In this document: one piece after another, positions 26,014 to 34,687 of the stretch | Layout: every line of letters starts with the position of its first letter | Position numbering within the stretch: position 1 is the stretch's first letter | Assembly: GCF_001660815.1 (NCBI RefSeq) | Contig: NZ_LYMI01000020.1 | Coordinates: 1 to 64,000 of the forward strand | Origin: Xanthomonas nasturtii | GTDB taxonomy: Bacteria; Pseudomonadota; Gammaproteobacteria; Xanthomonadales; Xanthomonadaceae | DNA: 64,000 nt | Reading direction: 5' to 3' | Made by a program: the position numbers and the translations under genes | Notes under the pieces: generated by a model | What the model saw: only the letters and a program-made list of their open reading frames with translations | Told to the model about the DNA's origin: nothing | The model's database searches: none

Positions 26014-28443
26014 ATGCGCAAATGGCTGGGCCGGCTGCTGCTGGGAATCGTGCTGCTGGCCGTGGCGGCCAGCCTGTCGCTGTACCTGTTGCTGCGCGGC
26101 AGCCTGCCGCAGCTGGAGGGCGCCGGCACCCTCACCGGCCTGGCTGCGCCTGTGGGCGTGCAGCGCGATGGCTTAGGCGTGGTCACCATCGATGCGGCAA
26201 ACCAGCTCGATGCGATGCGCGCGCTTGGCTACGTGCATGCGCAGGAACGCTATTTCGAAATGGACCTGATGCGGCGCGCACCGGCCGGCGAGTTGTCCGA
26301 GCTGTTCGGCGCCAAGGCCGTGGACCTGGACAAGCGCAACCGCGTGCACCGCCTGCGTGCGCGCGTGCATGCCAGCCTGGATATCGCCGCCGGCAGCCAG
26401 CGCGCCGCCTTGCAGGCGTATACCGATGGCGTCAACGCCGGGCTGGCGGCGCTGCGGGTCCGGCCCTGGCCCTACCTGCTGCTGCGCCAGACGCCGCGCG
26501 CCTGGACGCTGGACGACTCCATCCTCACCGGCCTGGCGATGTACGCAGACCTGCAGGACAGCGACAACCAGACCGAGCTTGCCGCCGCGCGCATCCGCGC
26601 GGTGGTGCCGCCTGCACTGGCGGCGCTGCTCGACCATCAGGGCTCCAGCTGGGACGCGCCGTTGTTCGGCCCGCCGCAGGGCGACGCCCAGTTGCCGGAT
26701 GCGGCGTCGCTGGACCTGCGCCGTCTGCCGCGCCCGCCTGCCACGCCACACGCGGAAACGCCGACGCCGGGCAGCAACAACTTCGCAGTGGATGGCAGCC
26801 TCACCGCCGACGGCCGCGCCATCGTGGCCGACGACATGCACCTGGGCCTGCGTGCGCCCAACATCTGGTTCCGCGCACGCCTGCGCTATGCAGACAGCAA
26901 CGCGCCCGATGGCAAGGTGGATGTCACCGGCTTCACCCTGCCCGGCCTGCCGGCGGTGGTGGTCGGCAGCAACGGGCATGTGGCCTGGGCGTTCACCAAC
27001 AGCTATATCGACACTGCGGATTTCGCGCGGATTCCAGCGCCCACGCCGGGCCACCCGCAAGCGCTGACCACGCATGTGCAAACCATCCGCGTGGCCGGGC
27101 AAGCACCGGTGCGTTTCGAGGTGCGCGAAGCGGCGTGGGGGCCGGTGCTGCACACCAATGCCGACGGCAGCCTGCTGGCATTGCGCTGGGCCGCGCAGCT
27201 GCCGGGCGCGATCCGGTTGGATTTTGCGCAGATGAGCACGGCGGGCGATCTGCAGGCCGCGTTTGCGGTGGCCGACCGTTCCGGCATTCCGGCGCAGAAC
27301 CTGCTGCTGGCCGATCGCAACGGGCGCATTGCCTGGCGCCTGATCGGCGCACGCCCGGCGCGGAATGCCGGGTGCGGCCCGAGCGGCATTGCCGAACTTG
27401 CAGCGCCGGAGTCGGCGTCGACAGCAACAGCAACAGGGACAGCGAACGTACCTGCAGATGCGGCTGCAACGCCGTCAATGCCGAGCGGTTGCGTCCCGTG
27501 GTCGCTGCGCAGCGACGCGGCGCCAGCGCTGATCGACCCACCCTCGCACCGGCTGTGGACCGCCAACAGCCGCATTGTCGATGCGCAACAACTGGCGACG
27601 CTTGGCAATGCCGGTTACGACCTTGGCGCGCGTGCACAGCAGATTCGCGACGCGCTCTTCGCACGGCAGCGTTTCAACGAACGCGATCTGCTCGCCATCC
27701 AGCTCGACGACCGCGCCGTGCTGCTCACACGCTGGTGGCAGTTGCTGCGCAGCGTGGTCGAGCACAGCAAGGACCCGGCGCTGCAACAGATCGCCAGTGC
27801 CACGCGCGATTGGGAAGGGCATGCATCCACCCAGTCGGCCAGCTATCGCATCGTGCGCGAATTCCGCAGCAAGACCATCGATGCAGTGGAAGCAGGTCTG
27901 CTGGCACCCGCCGAAGCAGCGCTTGGCGAAGACTTTCTGCCGCCACGTCGCGCGCAGCTGGAAGGCATCGTCTGGCCGTTGCTGCAGCAGCGCCCGGCCC
28001 ACTTGTTGCCGCCAGCGTTCGCAAGCTGGGAGCAACTGCTCAGCGATGCTGCACGCAGCGCGCAGACGGCGGTGATTGCACAAGACGAGCAAAACGAACC
28101 GCTCGGCCAGCACACCTGGGGCCAGCGCAATACCCTCGCCATCTGCCACCCCATCGCACGCGCACTGCCCGCTTTCGCCAAGCGCTGGCTATGCATGCCA
28201 CCCGACCAACTGCCGGGCGACCGCGACATGCCACGCGTGCAAGGTCCGGCCTTCGGCGCCTCCGAGCGCATGGTGATCTCGCCCGGCCACGAACAGGACG
28301 GCATCGTGCACATGCCGGGCGGCCAGAGCGGACACCCGCTATCGCCATTCTGGGGTGCAGGACACGACGATTGGGTGCATGGAAGACCCACACCTTTTCT
28401 GCCCACCGCCACGCGTTACACGCTGCAATTGCGTCCGCAGTAA
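26014..28443 (+). CDS. Penicillin acylase family (Ntn-hydrolase) protein
   Basis: This 809-residue precursor has an N-terminal membrane or signal helix (LLLGIVLLAVAASLSLYLLL). Auto-cleavage is expected before Ser254 in TPGSNNFAVDG, which becomes the N-terminal nucleophile of the beta chain. The alpha region shows GYVHAQERYFEMDLMRRAPAGELSELFG and DRDGLGVVTI-like elements. Family members hydrolyse amides, including beta-lactam side chains and acyl-homoserine lactones; the actual substrate is unknown. A low-complexity Ala/Thr-rich insert is at about residues 468-490. It is probably periplasmic. Confidence 0.88.
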   Translation: MRKWLGRLLLGIVLLAVAASLSLYLLLRGSLPQLEGAGTLTGLAAPVGVQRDGLGVVTIDAANQLDAMRALGYVHAQERYFEMDLMRRAPAGELSELFGAKAVDLDKRNRVHRLRARVHASLDIAAGSQRAALQAYTDGVNAGLAALRVRPWPYLLLRQTPRAWTLDDSILTGLAMYADLQDSDNQTELAAARIRAVVPPALAALLDHQGSSWDAPLFGPPQGDAQLPDAASLDLRRLPRPPATPHAETPTPGSNNFAVDGSLTADGRAIVADDMHLGLRAPNIWFRARLRYADSNAPDGKVDVTGFTLPGLPAVVVGSNGHVAWAFTNSYIDTADFARIPAPTPGHPQALTTHVQTIRVAGQAPVRFEVREAAWGPVLHTNADGSLLALRWAAQLPGAIRLDFAQMSTAGDLQAAFAVADRSGIPAQNLLLADRNGRIAWRLIGARPARNAGCGPSGIAELAAPESASTATATGTANVPADAAATPSMPSGCVPWSLRSDAAPALIDPPSHRLWTANSRIVDAQQLATLGNAGYDLGARAQQIRDALFARQRFNERDLLAIQLDDRAVLLTRWWQLLRSVVEHSKDPALQQIASATRDWEGHASTQSASYRIVREFRSKTIDAVEAGLLAPAEAALGEDFLPPRRAQLEGIVWPLLQQRPAHLLPPAFASWEQLLSDAARSAQTAVIAQDEQNEPLGQHTWGQRNTLAICHPIARALPAFAKRWLCMPPDQLPGDRDMPRVQGPAFGASERMVISPGHEQDGIVHMPGGQSGHPLSPFWGAGHDDWVHGRPTPFLPTATRYTLQLRPQ

Positions 28444-28518
28444 AGGCCAACTGCAACGCTGCTGCAGAGCGGCCACGGAAGAAAAACAAGAACCATCAAG
28501 CATCGCAGCCATGCAAAG

Positions 28519-28694
28519 CCCCTCTCCCCTCGGGAGAGCGGTTGGGGTGAGGGTACGGCGCGTCGAGCAATGCTGCAGAACAATCGCCGTCGCTGTTAGT
28601 GGGTCACTCAAAGTACTCGTGCAAACGCAATGACACGTGGCTTCGCACGTACCCTCATCCGCCCTTCGGGCACCTTCTCCCGGTGGGAGAAGGA
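28519..28694. repeat. REP-type inverted pair, copy 1
   Basis: The left arm CCTCTCCCCTCGGGAGAG plus GGTTGGGGTGAGGGTA faces a right arm GTACCCTCATCC with CTTCTCCCGGTGGGAGAAGG. Each arm ends in its own small hairpin. The same architecture recurs at 37518-37642, showing a dispersed family. It may stabilise or terminate transcripts of the upstream acylase gene. Confidence 0.7.
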
Positions 28695-28720
28695 GGCTAT
28701 CCCCTCGACCTTAATGTCCT

Positions 28721-28752
28721 CATGCCGTCATGCCGTCATGCCGTCATGCCGT
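28721..28752. repeat. Tandem octamer (CATGCCGT)x4
   Basis: Four exact tandem copies of CATGCCGT lie in non-coding sequence about 165 bp before the TonB receptor start. It is a short slippage-prone array; no function is evident. Confidence 0.85.
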
Positions 28753-28893
28753 CTGCGTTTCCGTTTTCCGTCTTCGCATCTCGCATGGCTGCATCCGTGC
28801 ACGCACGCAAATCACACATCCCACCACCACGCGTTTCGCCCCCTTATCAGCGACCTCTGCAATTGGACAAACACATCATGTTAAGATGCACTT

Positions 28894-28912
28894 GATAACC
28901 ATTCCCATTAGC
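28894..28912 (+). promoter_or_regulatory. Fur-box-like operator before the TonB receptor
   Basis: GATAACCATTCCCATTAGC matches 13 of 19 positions of the classical Fur box and ends 5 bp before the ATG. An in-frame TAG inside it excludes an earlier start codon. Iron-dependent repression of the receptor is inferred. Confidence 0.5.
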
Positions 28913-28917
28913 AACCA

Positions 28918-31056
28918 ATGCTCCCCACGCTTCTTGTCACCGCGCTTGCCGCTGCGCTCGCGCTGCATCCCCAGCCTGCTTTTGCGCAACACACCACCAC
29001 GCCGGCCGTGACCGAGCTGGATGGCGTGGAGGTCGTCGGCCGTGCGCAGACGCTCTACAAATCCGAAGATGCTGCCGTTGCCACGCGCACCGATACGCCG
29101 CTGGCGCTGGTGCCGCAATCGGTGCAGGTGCTGCCGCGCGAGTTGATCGACGACCAGGCCGCGCGCCAAATTACCGATCTGTATCGCAGCATCAGCGGCA
29201 TCAGTTTCTTTAGCTACGCCGGCGTGACCTTGCGCGGTTTCCGCCAGGAAAACGTGCTGTACGACGGTCTGCGCGGCGACCCGTATGCTGGTTTTTCGGT
29301 GCCACAGCTGTTCAATATCGAACGCGTGGAAGTGCTCAAGGGTCCGGCTGGTGCGCTGTATGGCGGCGGCGAGCCGGGCGGCGTCATCAACTATGTGACG
29401 CGCAAACCCGCGCATCAGGCAGCGCGCCGCGTGGAGTTGCAGGTCGGCAATCAGTCTTTCGGCGCAGCCTCTTTCGAAGCCACCGGCCCGGCGCGCGTGG
29501 ACGGTCGCATCCGCTACCGCATCGGCGCCTATGCCGATGGCGAGGACGGCTTCCGCTGGAACACCGACAGCCAGAGCCAGATCGGCGATGCGTCGGTGGC
29601 CTTCGATATCGGCGACACCGGCGAGCTGACCCTGCAGTACACCGATATCACCCAGAACCTGGGCGGCAACCGCCTGCGCGGCGTGCCGGTGGATGACGAT
29701 GGCAACTTTCTCACCGACCGGCGCTGGAATCACAACGAGCCCACCGATTTTCTGGACATGCGTGCCAAGGTGGCGTTCGCGCAGTACCGGTTTGCGCCGT
29801 CCAGCGCGTGGGACGTGGACATGGCGCTGCGCTGGTTCAAGAACGACGAGCATCAGATCTATCACGAGCCAATGGGTTTGATCGACCGTAATGGCGACGG
29901 CACCGCCGAGTGGATGACCCGCCAGCTGCGCAACCAGTACCGCGACAACGATGCGATCTCCAGCAACGTCAACGCGGTGTTCCGCACCAGCACCGGGGCG
30001 ATCGAACACAAGTTGCTGATGGGCGCGGACTACTACCGCCTGGACGCCGATTTTCGCGCGCAAACCGCCAACACCGCCGACACCGGCCGTGTGCGCGGCC
30101 CGGTGCCGGGTATCGATCTGTTCAACCCCATTTACGGGCGCAGCGGCTTCTACGACTACGGCCTGGACGCCCTGCCATGGCGCGCCACCAGCACGCGCAG
30201 CCAACGCTATGGCGCGTATGTGCAGGACGAACTCACGCTGACGCCGCGCTGGTATGCGATGGCCGGGCTGCGTTGGGACGGCTTCAAGGACGACAACCTG
30301 CTGGATGGCTCGCGCGTCACCGGTAACGACCTCAGTTGGCGTGTGGGCAGCACCTTTGTGTTGCGCGAGGGCATCAACGCCTACGCAAGCTATGCCAGCG
30401 GGTTTCTGCCGCAGGACGCGGCCAATCAGGACAGCAGCGTGGGCGGGCCGTTCGACCCGGAACGCAGCACGCAATGGGAGGTCGGCCTGAAGACAGCACT
30501 CAACGATGGCGGGCTCACCCTCAACACCGCGCTGTATCGCATCGAGCGCAGCAACATCGTGCAGGCGAACGGCAGCATCGTCGATGGTGTCAATCAGCTC
30601 TCTGCGCTTGGCCTGGTGCGCAGCGAAGGCCTGGAAGTGGACCTGCTGGCCGACCTCACCGAGCGCTGGGTGCTCAACCTGACCTACGCCTACAACGATG
30701 CGCGCGTGCTCGATGCAGGCACCAACGGCATCACCAACGCCTCCGGCGACCGCTTCGCCAATGCACCGCGCAATACCTTCGGCCTGTGGACGCGCTACGA
30801 CCTGCCGGCGTGGCGCTCGGCAATCGCCTTCGGCGCCGACTACGTGGGCGAACGCGTCAGCCTGGACGGGCAGCGCGTCAAACCGTATGCCATTTACGAC
30901 ATCAGCTGGCAGACGCAGTGGGACGCGTGGAAACTGCAGATCAACGTCAAGAACCTGTTCGACAAGGTCTATGCGGCGAGCGGTTTCAATACCCGCGCCG
31001 GGCACTTCCCCGGTGAGCCGCGCCGCATCTACGCGCAGCTGGCATACAGTTTCTGA
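28918..31056 (+). CDS. TonB-dependent siderophore receptor
   Basis: This 712-residue outer-membrane gated channel has a signal peptide at residues 1-23 (LLVTALAAALALHPQPAFA). A plug domain follows (QSVQVLPRELIDDQAARQITDLYRSISG, VEVLKGPAGALYGGGEPGGVINYVTRKP), then a 22-strand barrel ending in aromatic YAQLAYSF. The plug and barrel pattern is that of ferrichrome- or hydroxamate-type receptors. No Shine-Dalgarno sequence precedes the ATG, and a stop codon lies 9 bp upstream, so translation may be leaderless. A Fur-like box overlaps the promoter. There is no biosynthetic or ABC gene beside it. Confidence 0.92.
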   Translation: MLPTLLVTALAAALALHPQPAFAQHTTTPAVTELDGVEVVGRAQTLYKSEDAAVATRTDTPLALVPQSVQVLPRELIDDQAARQITDLYRSISGISFFSYAGVTLRGFRQENVLYDGLRGDPYAGFSVPQLFNIERVEVLKGPAGALYGGGEPGGVINYVTRKPAHQAARRVELQVGNQSFGAASFEATGPARVDGRIRYRIGAYADGEDGFRWNTDSQSQIGDASVAFDIGDTGELTLQYTDITQNLGGNRLRGVPVDDDGNFLTDRRWNHNEPTDFLDMRAKVAFAQYRFAPSSAWDVDMALRWFKNDEHQIYHEPMGLIDRNGDGTAEWMTRQLRNQYRDNDAISSNVNAVFRTSTGAIEHKLLMGADYYRLDADFRAQTANTADTGRVRGPVPGIDLFNPIYGRSGFYDYGLDALPWRATSTRSQRYGAYVQDELTLTPRWYAMAGLRWDGFKDDNLLDGSRVTGNDLSWRVGSTFVLREGINAYASYASGFLPQDAANQDSSVGGPFDPERSTQWEVGLKTALNDGGLTLNTALYRIERSNIVQANGSIVDGVNQLSALGLVRSEGLEVDLLADLTERWVLNLTYAYNDARVLDAGTNGITNASGDRFANAPRNTFGLWTRYDLPAWRSAIAFGADYVGERVSLDGQRVKPYAIYDISWQTQWDAWKLQINVKNLFDKVYAASGFNTRAGHFPGEPRRIYAQLAYSF

Positions 31057-31507
31057 CGGTCGGCGCAGCTGGCGGTGCGGCACGCACGCCGGCCAGTTGC
31101 GATGCAACGCGAACAGCGCAGTACGCATGCGATTCGCACCTTATTAGCATAAACGTCGCTCTCGTGTTTTGAGCGATCAGCGGCGTGTGGCTTGCTGTTG
31201 CCAATCGCACACGAACAACACAAGAAACCGACATCCAAACGCTGCGCAGCGGTCATGAGCACTGCTCAGCGCGACGTCGTTGCGATACGGCAACACCACG
31301 TTCAAGTCGCACTGTGACGCAGGTCAGCTGCGGCGACCGCGTACACCGCCGCTACGGCCTCGACTGCAGCCATGCAATGAACCTGCGCCGAATCGCGCTG
31401 CTGCGCATGGGCTGGAACTTAACGTTCGGTGGGCCACACTAGAGGCCGTCGCGATCCGGAGCCTGCTCCGCAGCATCGCCCTGTTCCCCCCACTGACCGG
31501 AATCCGC
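31057..31507. other. Intergenic region of 451 bp with a possible Clp site
   Basis: No gene is supported between the TonB receptor and the beta-helix gene. TGTGA-N6-TCAGC at 31313-31328 resembles the TGTGA-N6-TCACA site of Crp/Clp (8 of 10 positions) and lies about 180 bp before the next gene. This is weak evidence only. Confidence 0.35.
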
Positions 31508-32560
31508 ATGCCTTTGCTTGCCCGCTCCGTTTCCGCCCTGTTGCCACTGATGTTTGCCACTGCCTGCTCGGCAGCGCCGCCAGTCAAATCCGGCCCGCCG
31601 GATGCGCCTGTTGCCGCCTGCACCGCAAAAGTACGCCCTGGCCAGGATCTGCAAAAAGCCATCGACACACTGCCGCAAAGCGACAAGCCCGCGGTGTTGT
31701 GCCTGGAAAAAGGCGAGTTCCCCCTCAAGGGACTGGTGTCGATCCACCGCGGCAACTTCACCCTGCGCGGCCAGGGCCCAAGCACCGTCGTGCGCATGGC
31801 CGATGGCGTGCAGCAGCCGGCATTGGTGGTCGGCGATTACGAAAACCAGCAGCCCATCGGTGTGATCCGCAACGTCAGCATCGAGAACATGCAGATCGTT
31901 GCAAGCACCGGCGACAAGGAGTTCATGCCCGAGCGCCCGTATCTGAGCAATAGCGCGGTGGTGGTGCGATCCGGGCAGGGCATCCGGCTTGCCGGCCTGC
32001 AGGTCAACAAGTGCCGCAGCGCCTGCCTGTTGAGCGAATACGACACCCGCGAGATCACCATCGAAAACAACGATGTTTCCGGCGCAATCTGGGACGGCGT
32101 CTCGTTCAACCGCACCGCCAAGGTCACGATGGTCAACAACTACATCCACGACAACGTGGCCGCCGGCCTGACCACCGAACACCTGGAAGACAGCGAGATC
32201 CGCAACAACCGCTTCGAGCGCAATGGCAGCCAGGGTATCTATCTGTCGGATGCGCGGCGCAATCGCTTCAGCAACAACCAGTTCGATGGCAACAAGGTCG
32301 CCGGCGTGTTTCTGGCCTGCGCGATTCGTTATCGCACCCCGGAAATTCTGTGCTGGGACAACAGCATGAGCCAGGACAACGTGTTCGAGAACAACCGCTT
32401 CACCAACACGCCGTTTACCTACACCATCGGCGTGGACCGCGCCGCCAACTGCACGGCAGCCGACTTCAAGCCGAACCTGTGGCGCAACAATCAGGCCGAC
32501 ATGGCCGGTGTGGATATCGACCCGCAGCGCTACGGGTATTGCGTGCGCCACGAGCAGTAA
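31508..32560 (+). CDS. Right-handed parallel beta-helix lipoprotein
   Basis: This 350-residue exported protein has a lipoprotein-type signal (LLPLMFATAC, Cys20). From about residue 100 it shows repeated short beta-helix coils of the PbH1/nitrous-oxidase-accessory type (IRNVSIENMQIV, REITIENNDVSG, AKVTMVNNYIHDN, EDSEIRNNRFERN, RRNRFSNNQFDGN, DNVFENNRF). Cys pairs near 178-182 and 278-283 may form disulfides. Such folds occur in polysaccharide lyases and epimerases, but no catalytic set is recognisable. It is likely anchored in the outer membrane or periplasm. Confidence 0.75.
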   Translation: MPLLARSVSALLPLMFATACSAAPPVKSGPPDAPVAACTAKVRPGQDLQKAIDTLPQSDKPAVLCLEKGEFPLKGLVSIHRGNFTLRGQGPSTVVRMADGVQQPALVVGDYENQQPIGVIRNVSIENMQIVASTGDKEFMPERPYLSNSAVVVRSGQGIRLAGLQVNKCRSACLLSEYDTREITIENNDVSGAIWDGVSFNRTAKVTMVNNYIHDNVAAGLTTEHLEDSEIRNNRFERNGSQGIYLSDARRNRFSNNQFDGNKVAGVFLACAIRYRTPEILCWDNSMSQDNVFENNRFTNTPFTYTIGVDRAANCTAADFKPNLWRNNQADMAGVDIDPQRYGYCVRHEQ

Positions 32561-32640
32561 TCACCGGCAGTCGCACACTGGCAATAAGAGCAGCGGCCGG
32601 CCGTACAGCAATGCACGCCGGCCGCTGCAGCTTCACGGTG

Positions 32641-34335
32641 TTACGAGGCCAGCGCCTGTTCGTGTACTCCGGCGATCGCACGGCCGGATGGATCGGCCAT
32701 TGCGGCAAAACTGGCGTCCCAGGCAATCGCCGTTGGCGACGAACAGGCAATCGACTTGCCGCCCGGCACCGTTTCGGCCGCCGCCTGGCTGGGGAAAAAC
32801 TGCTCGAACAAGGTGCGATAGAAATACGCTTCCTTGGTCTGCGGCGGGTTGACCGGGTAGCGGCGGTCGGCAGCGGCGAGTTCACGGTCGCTCACATGCG
32901 CTGCGGCATGCGCCTTCAGCCCGTCGATCCAGCCATAGCCCACGCCGTCGCTGAACTGCTCTTTCTGACGCCACAGGATCGACTCGGGCAGATAGCCGGC
33001 GAACGCCTCACGCAGTACACCCTTTTCCATGCGCGTGGCGCCGCTGCTGGTCTTGTCGATCATCTTGAAGCTGGCGTCCATGCGCATCGCCACATCCAGG
33101 AATTCGCGGTCCAGGAACGGCACCCGCGGCTCCACGCCCCAGGCCATCATCGACTTGTTCGCGCGCAGGCAATCGTAGTTGTTGAGCGCGTCGAGCTTGC
33201 GTACCAGCTCCTCATGGAATTCGCGCGCGTTCGGCGCCTTGTGGAAATACAGGTAGCCGCCGAAGATCTCGTCGCTGCCCTCGCCGGAGAGCACCATCTT
33301 GACGCCCATCGCCTTGATGCGCCGTGCCAGCAGGAACATCGGCGTGGAGGCGCGAATGGTGGTGACGTCGTAGGTCTCGATGTGGCGAATGACTTCCGGC
33401 AACGCGTCCAGGCCTTCTTCGAAGGTGTATTCGAAACCATGGTGCACGGTGCCAAGTGCAGCAGCGGCAACTTCCGCCGCGGCCAGATCGGGCGAGCCTT
33501 TCAAGCCGATCGCGAACGAATGCAGGCGCGGCCACCAGGCTTCGGTGGTGTCGTTTTCTTCGATGCGGTGGCGAGCGTAGCGCGCGGCAACCGCCGCGAC
33601 CAACGAAGAATCCAGCCCGCCGGACAACAGGACGCCGTACGGTACGTCGGTCATCAGTTGGCGATGCACCGCACGCTCGAAGGCTTCGCGCAATTCCTGC
33701 AGCGGCACCTGCACGCCTTCCACCTCGCCGTACTCGCGCCAGGCGCGTTCGTAGTAGCGGCTCAGTGCACCGGTGGCGCTGTCGTACCAGTGACCGGGCG
33801 GAAACTGCGCGGCATCGGCGCACTCATCCACCAGCGATTTCAGTTCCGAGGCCACACGCAGGCGGCCCTCGCGATCGTGCCCCCAGTACAGCGGCACCAC
33901 GCCGATCGGGTCGCGCGCGATGATCACCCGCCCGGCCGCCTTGTCCCACAGCGCGAATGCAAAGATGCCGTTGAGGCGGTTGAGATACGAGGCCGGCACA
34001 TCTTCGCGATACAGCGCATTGATCACCTCGCAATCGGAGCCGGTCTGGAACGCGTACGGCTGCAGCAGTTCCTGCTTGAGCTCGCGATGGTTGTAGATTT
34101 CGCCATTGACCGCCAGGGCAAGTTGCCCATCTTCGGACAGCAACGGCTGCGAGCCGCCGGCCGGGTCGACGATGGCCAGGCGCTCATGCACCAGGATGGC
34201 ACCGGTATCGACGTAGACGCCGCTCCAGTCAGGCCCGCGATGCCGCTGCCGCTGCGAACATTCCAGTGCCTGCCGGCGCAAGGCCTGCAGGTCGTCACCG
34301 GGTTGCAGGCCGAAAATACCGAAGATGGAACACAT
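32641..34335 (-). CDS. asnB: Asparagine synthetase B (glutamine-hydrolysing)
   Basis: This 564-residue cytoplasmic enzyme makes asparagine from aspartate, glutamine and ATP. Cys2 is the glutaminase nucleophile after Met removal (MCSIFGIFG). NGEIYN (78-83) lies in the amidotransferase domain, and the ATP pyrophosphatase loop SGGLDSS is at 238-244. VLSGEGSDEIFGGYLYF and EPRVPFLDREFLD follow as in true AsnB. The start at 34335 has a CAGGAG site. Upstream on the same strand lie a 29-codon Asn-rich leader and a terminator, so expression is probably controlled by attenuation in response to Asn-tRNA charging. Confidence 0.95.
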   Translation of the reverse strand: MCSIFGIFGLQPGDDLQALRRQALECSQRQRHRGPDWSGVYVDTGAILVHERLAIVDPAGGSQPLLSEDGQLALAVNGEIYNHRELKQELLQPYAFQTGSDCEVINALYREDVPASYLNRLNGIFAFALWDKAAGRVIIARDPIGVVPLYWGHDREGRLRVASELKSLVDECADAAQFPPGHWYDSATGALSRYYERAWREYGEVEGVQVPLQELREAFERAVHRQLMTDVPYGVLLSGGLDSSLVAAVAARYARHRIEENDTTEAWWPRLHSFAIGLKGSPDLAAAEVAAAALGTVHHGFEYTFEEGLDALPEVIRHIETYDVTTIRASTPMFLLARRIKAMGVKMVLSGEGSDEIFGGYLYFHKAPNAREFHEELVRKLDALNNYDCLRANKSMMAWGVEPRVPFLDREFLDVAMRMDASFKMIDKTSSGATRMEKGVLREAFAGYLPESILWRQKEQFSDGVGYGWIDGLKAHAAAHVSDRELAAADRRYPVNPPQTKEAYFYRTLFEQFFPSQAAAETVPGGKSIACSSPTAIAWDASFAAMADPSGRAIAGVHEQALAS

Positions 34336-34408
34336 GGAAACACTCCTGAAAACTGCGGGGGTTGGCGGCCGGTGGGAAAGCGTGCTGCATGAATTGACAC
34401 CCATAAAA

Positions 34409-34436
34409 AAAACCCGCATCGGCCGATGCGGGTTTT
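34409..34436 (-). terminator. Attenuator terminator upstream of asnB
   Basis: On the minus strand a perfect palindrome, AAAACCCGCATCGG-CCGATGCGGGTTTT, continues into eight T in total, forming an intrinsic terminator 30 nt after the leader stop codon and 73 nt before asnB. Its 5' arm can instead pair with an identical copy of its 3' arm sequence inside the leader (34476-34488), giving a 13-bp antiterminator. Confidence 0.8.
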
Positions 34437-34465
34437 CTGATTCCTGGGCGTTTGGTGTACTTCGC

Positions 34466-34555
34466 CTAGTCGCAGACCCGCATCGGCCGCGCACGATTAT
34501 TCGCGCGCAGCGTGTTGCGGTTGGCGTTATTGACGTTGGACAGGGGCGATGTCAT
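34466..34555 (-). CDS. Asparagine-rich leader peptide of asnB
   Basis: This 29-codon ORF begins MTSPLSNVNNANRN and ends RPMRVCD. Seven of 29 codons are Asn (positions 7, 9, 10, 12, 14, 19, 20), far above chance, in front of the asparagine synthetase gene. Codons 23-27 contain GGCCGATGCGGGT, the same sequence as the terminator 3' arm, so a ribosome reaching the stop codon covers it while one stalled at Asn codons leaves it largely free. This is the logic of amino-acid attenuation. The ribosome site is weak. The peptide itself need have no function. Confidence 0.75.
   Translation of the reverse strand: MTSPLSNVNNANRNTLRANNRARPMRVCD
34476..34488 (-). promoter_or_regulatory. Antiterminator segment within the asnB leader
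   Basis: The minus-strand sequence GGCCGATGCGGGT repeats the terminator's 3' arm exactly and is complementary to its 5' arm (34421-34433). Pairing of these two segments excludes the terminator hairpin. Confidence 0.7.
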
Positions 34556-34687
34556 GGCCCGACCGTATCCCGCTTTCGCCGGTGGCGCAACTGTTGCGAT
34601 GGCAACCAAGCCAGCGGCGCAGCACGCCGCGCGGTCGCACGAGCGCAGTGCGAGGATAATGATCGCCCCGCAGTCGGCAATACTGGA

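Larger units (their letters stand above)
28444..28917. other. Intergenic region of 474 bp with REP pair, tandem octamer and Fur-like site
   Basis: No gene is supported here. In order it holds an imperfect inverted pair of REP-type palindromes (28519-28694), four tandem octamers (28721-28752) and a Fur-box-like sequence directly before the TonB receptor gene. Confidence 0.6.

Noticed and set aside
28721..28752. Tandem octamers considered as a CRISPR-like array
   Set aside because: Units are 8 bp and directly adjacent, with no spacers and no cas genes.
28876..31128. 750-codon open frame antisense to the TonB receptor
   Set aside because: It mirrors the receptor's codon pattern in GC-rich DNA, has no family motifs, and the sense strand encodes a clear receptor.
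31313..31328. Clp-like site as a firm regulatory call
   Set aside because: Only 8 of 10 half-site bases match and it is far from the gene; kept only as a note in the intergenic entry.
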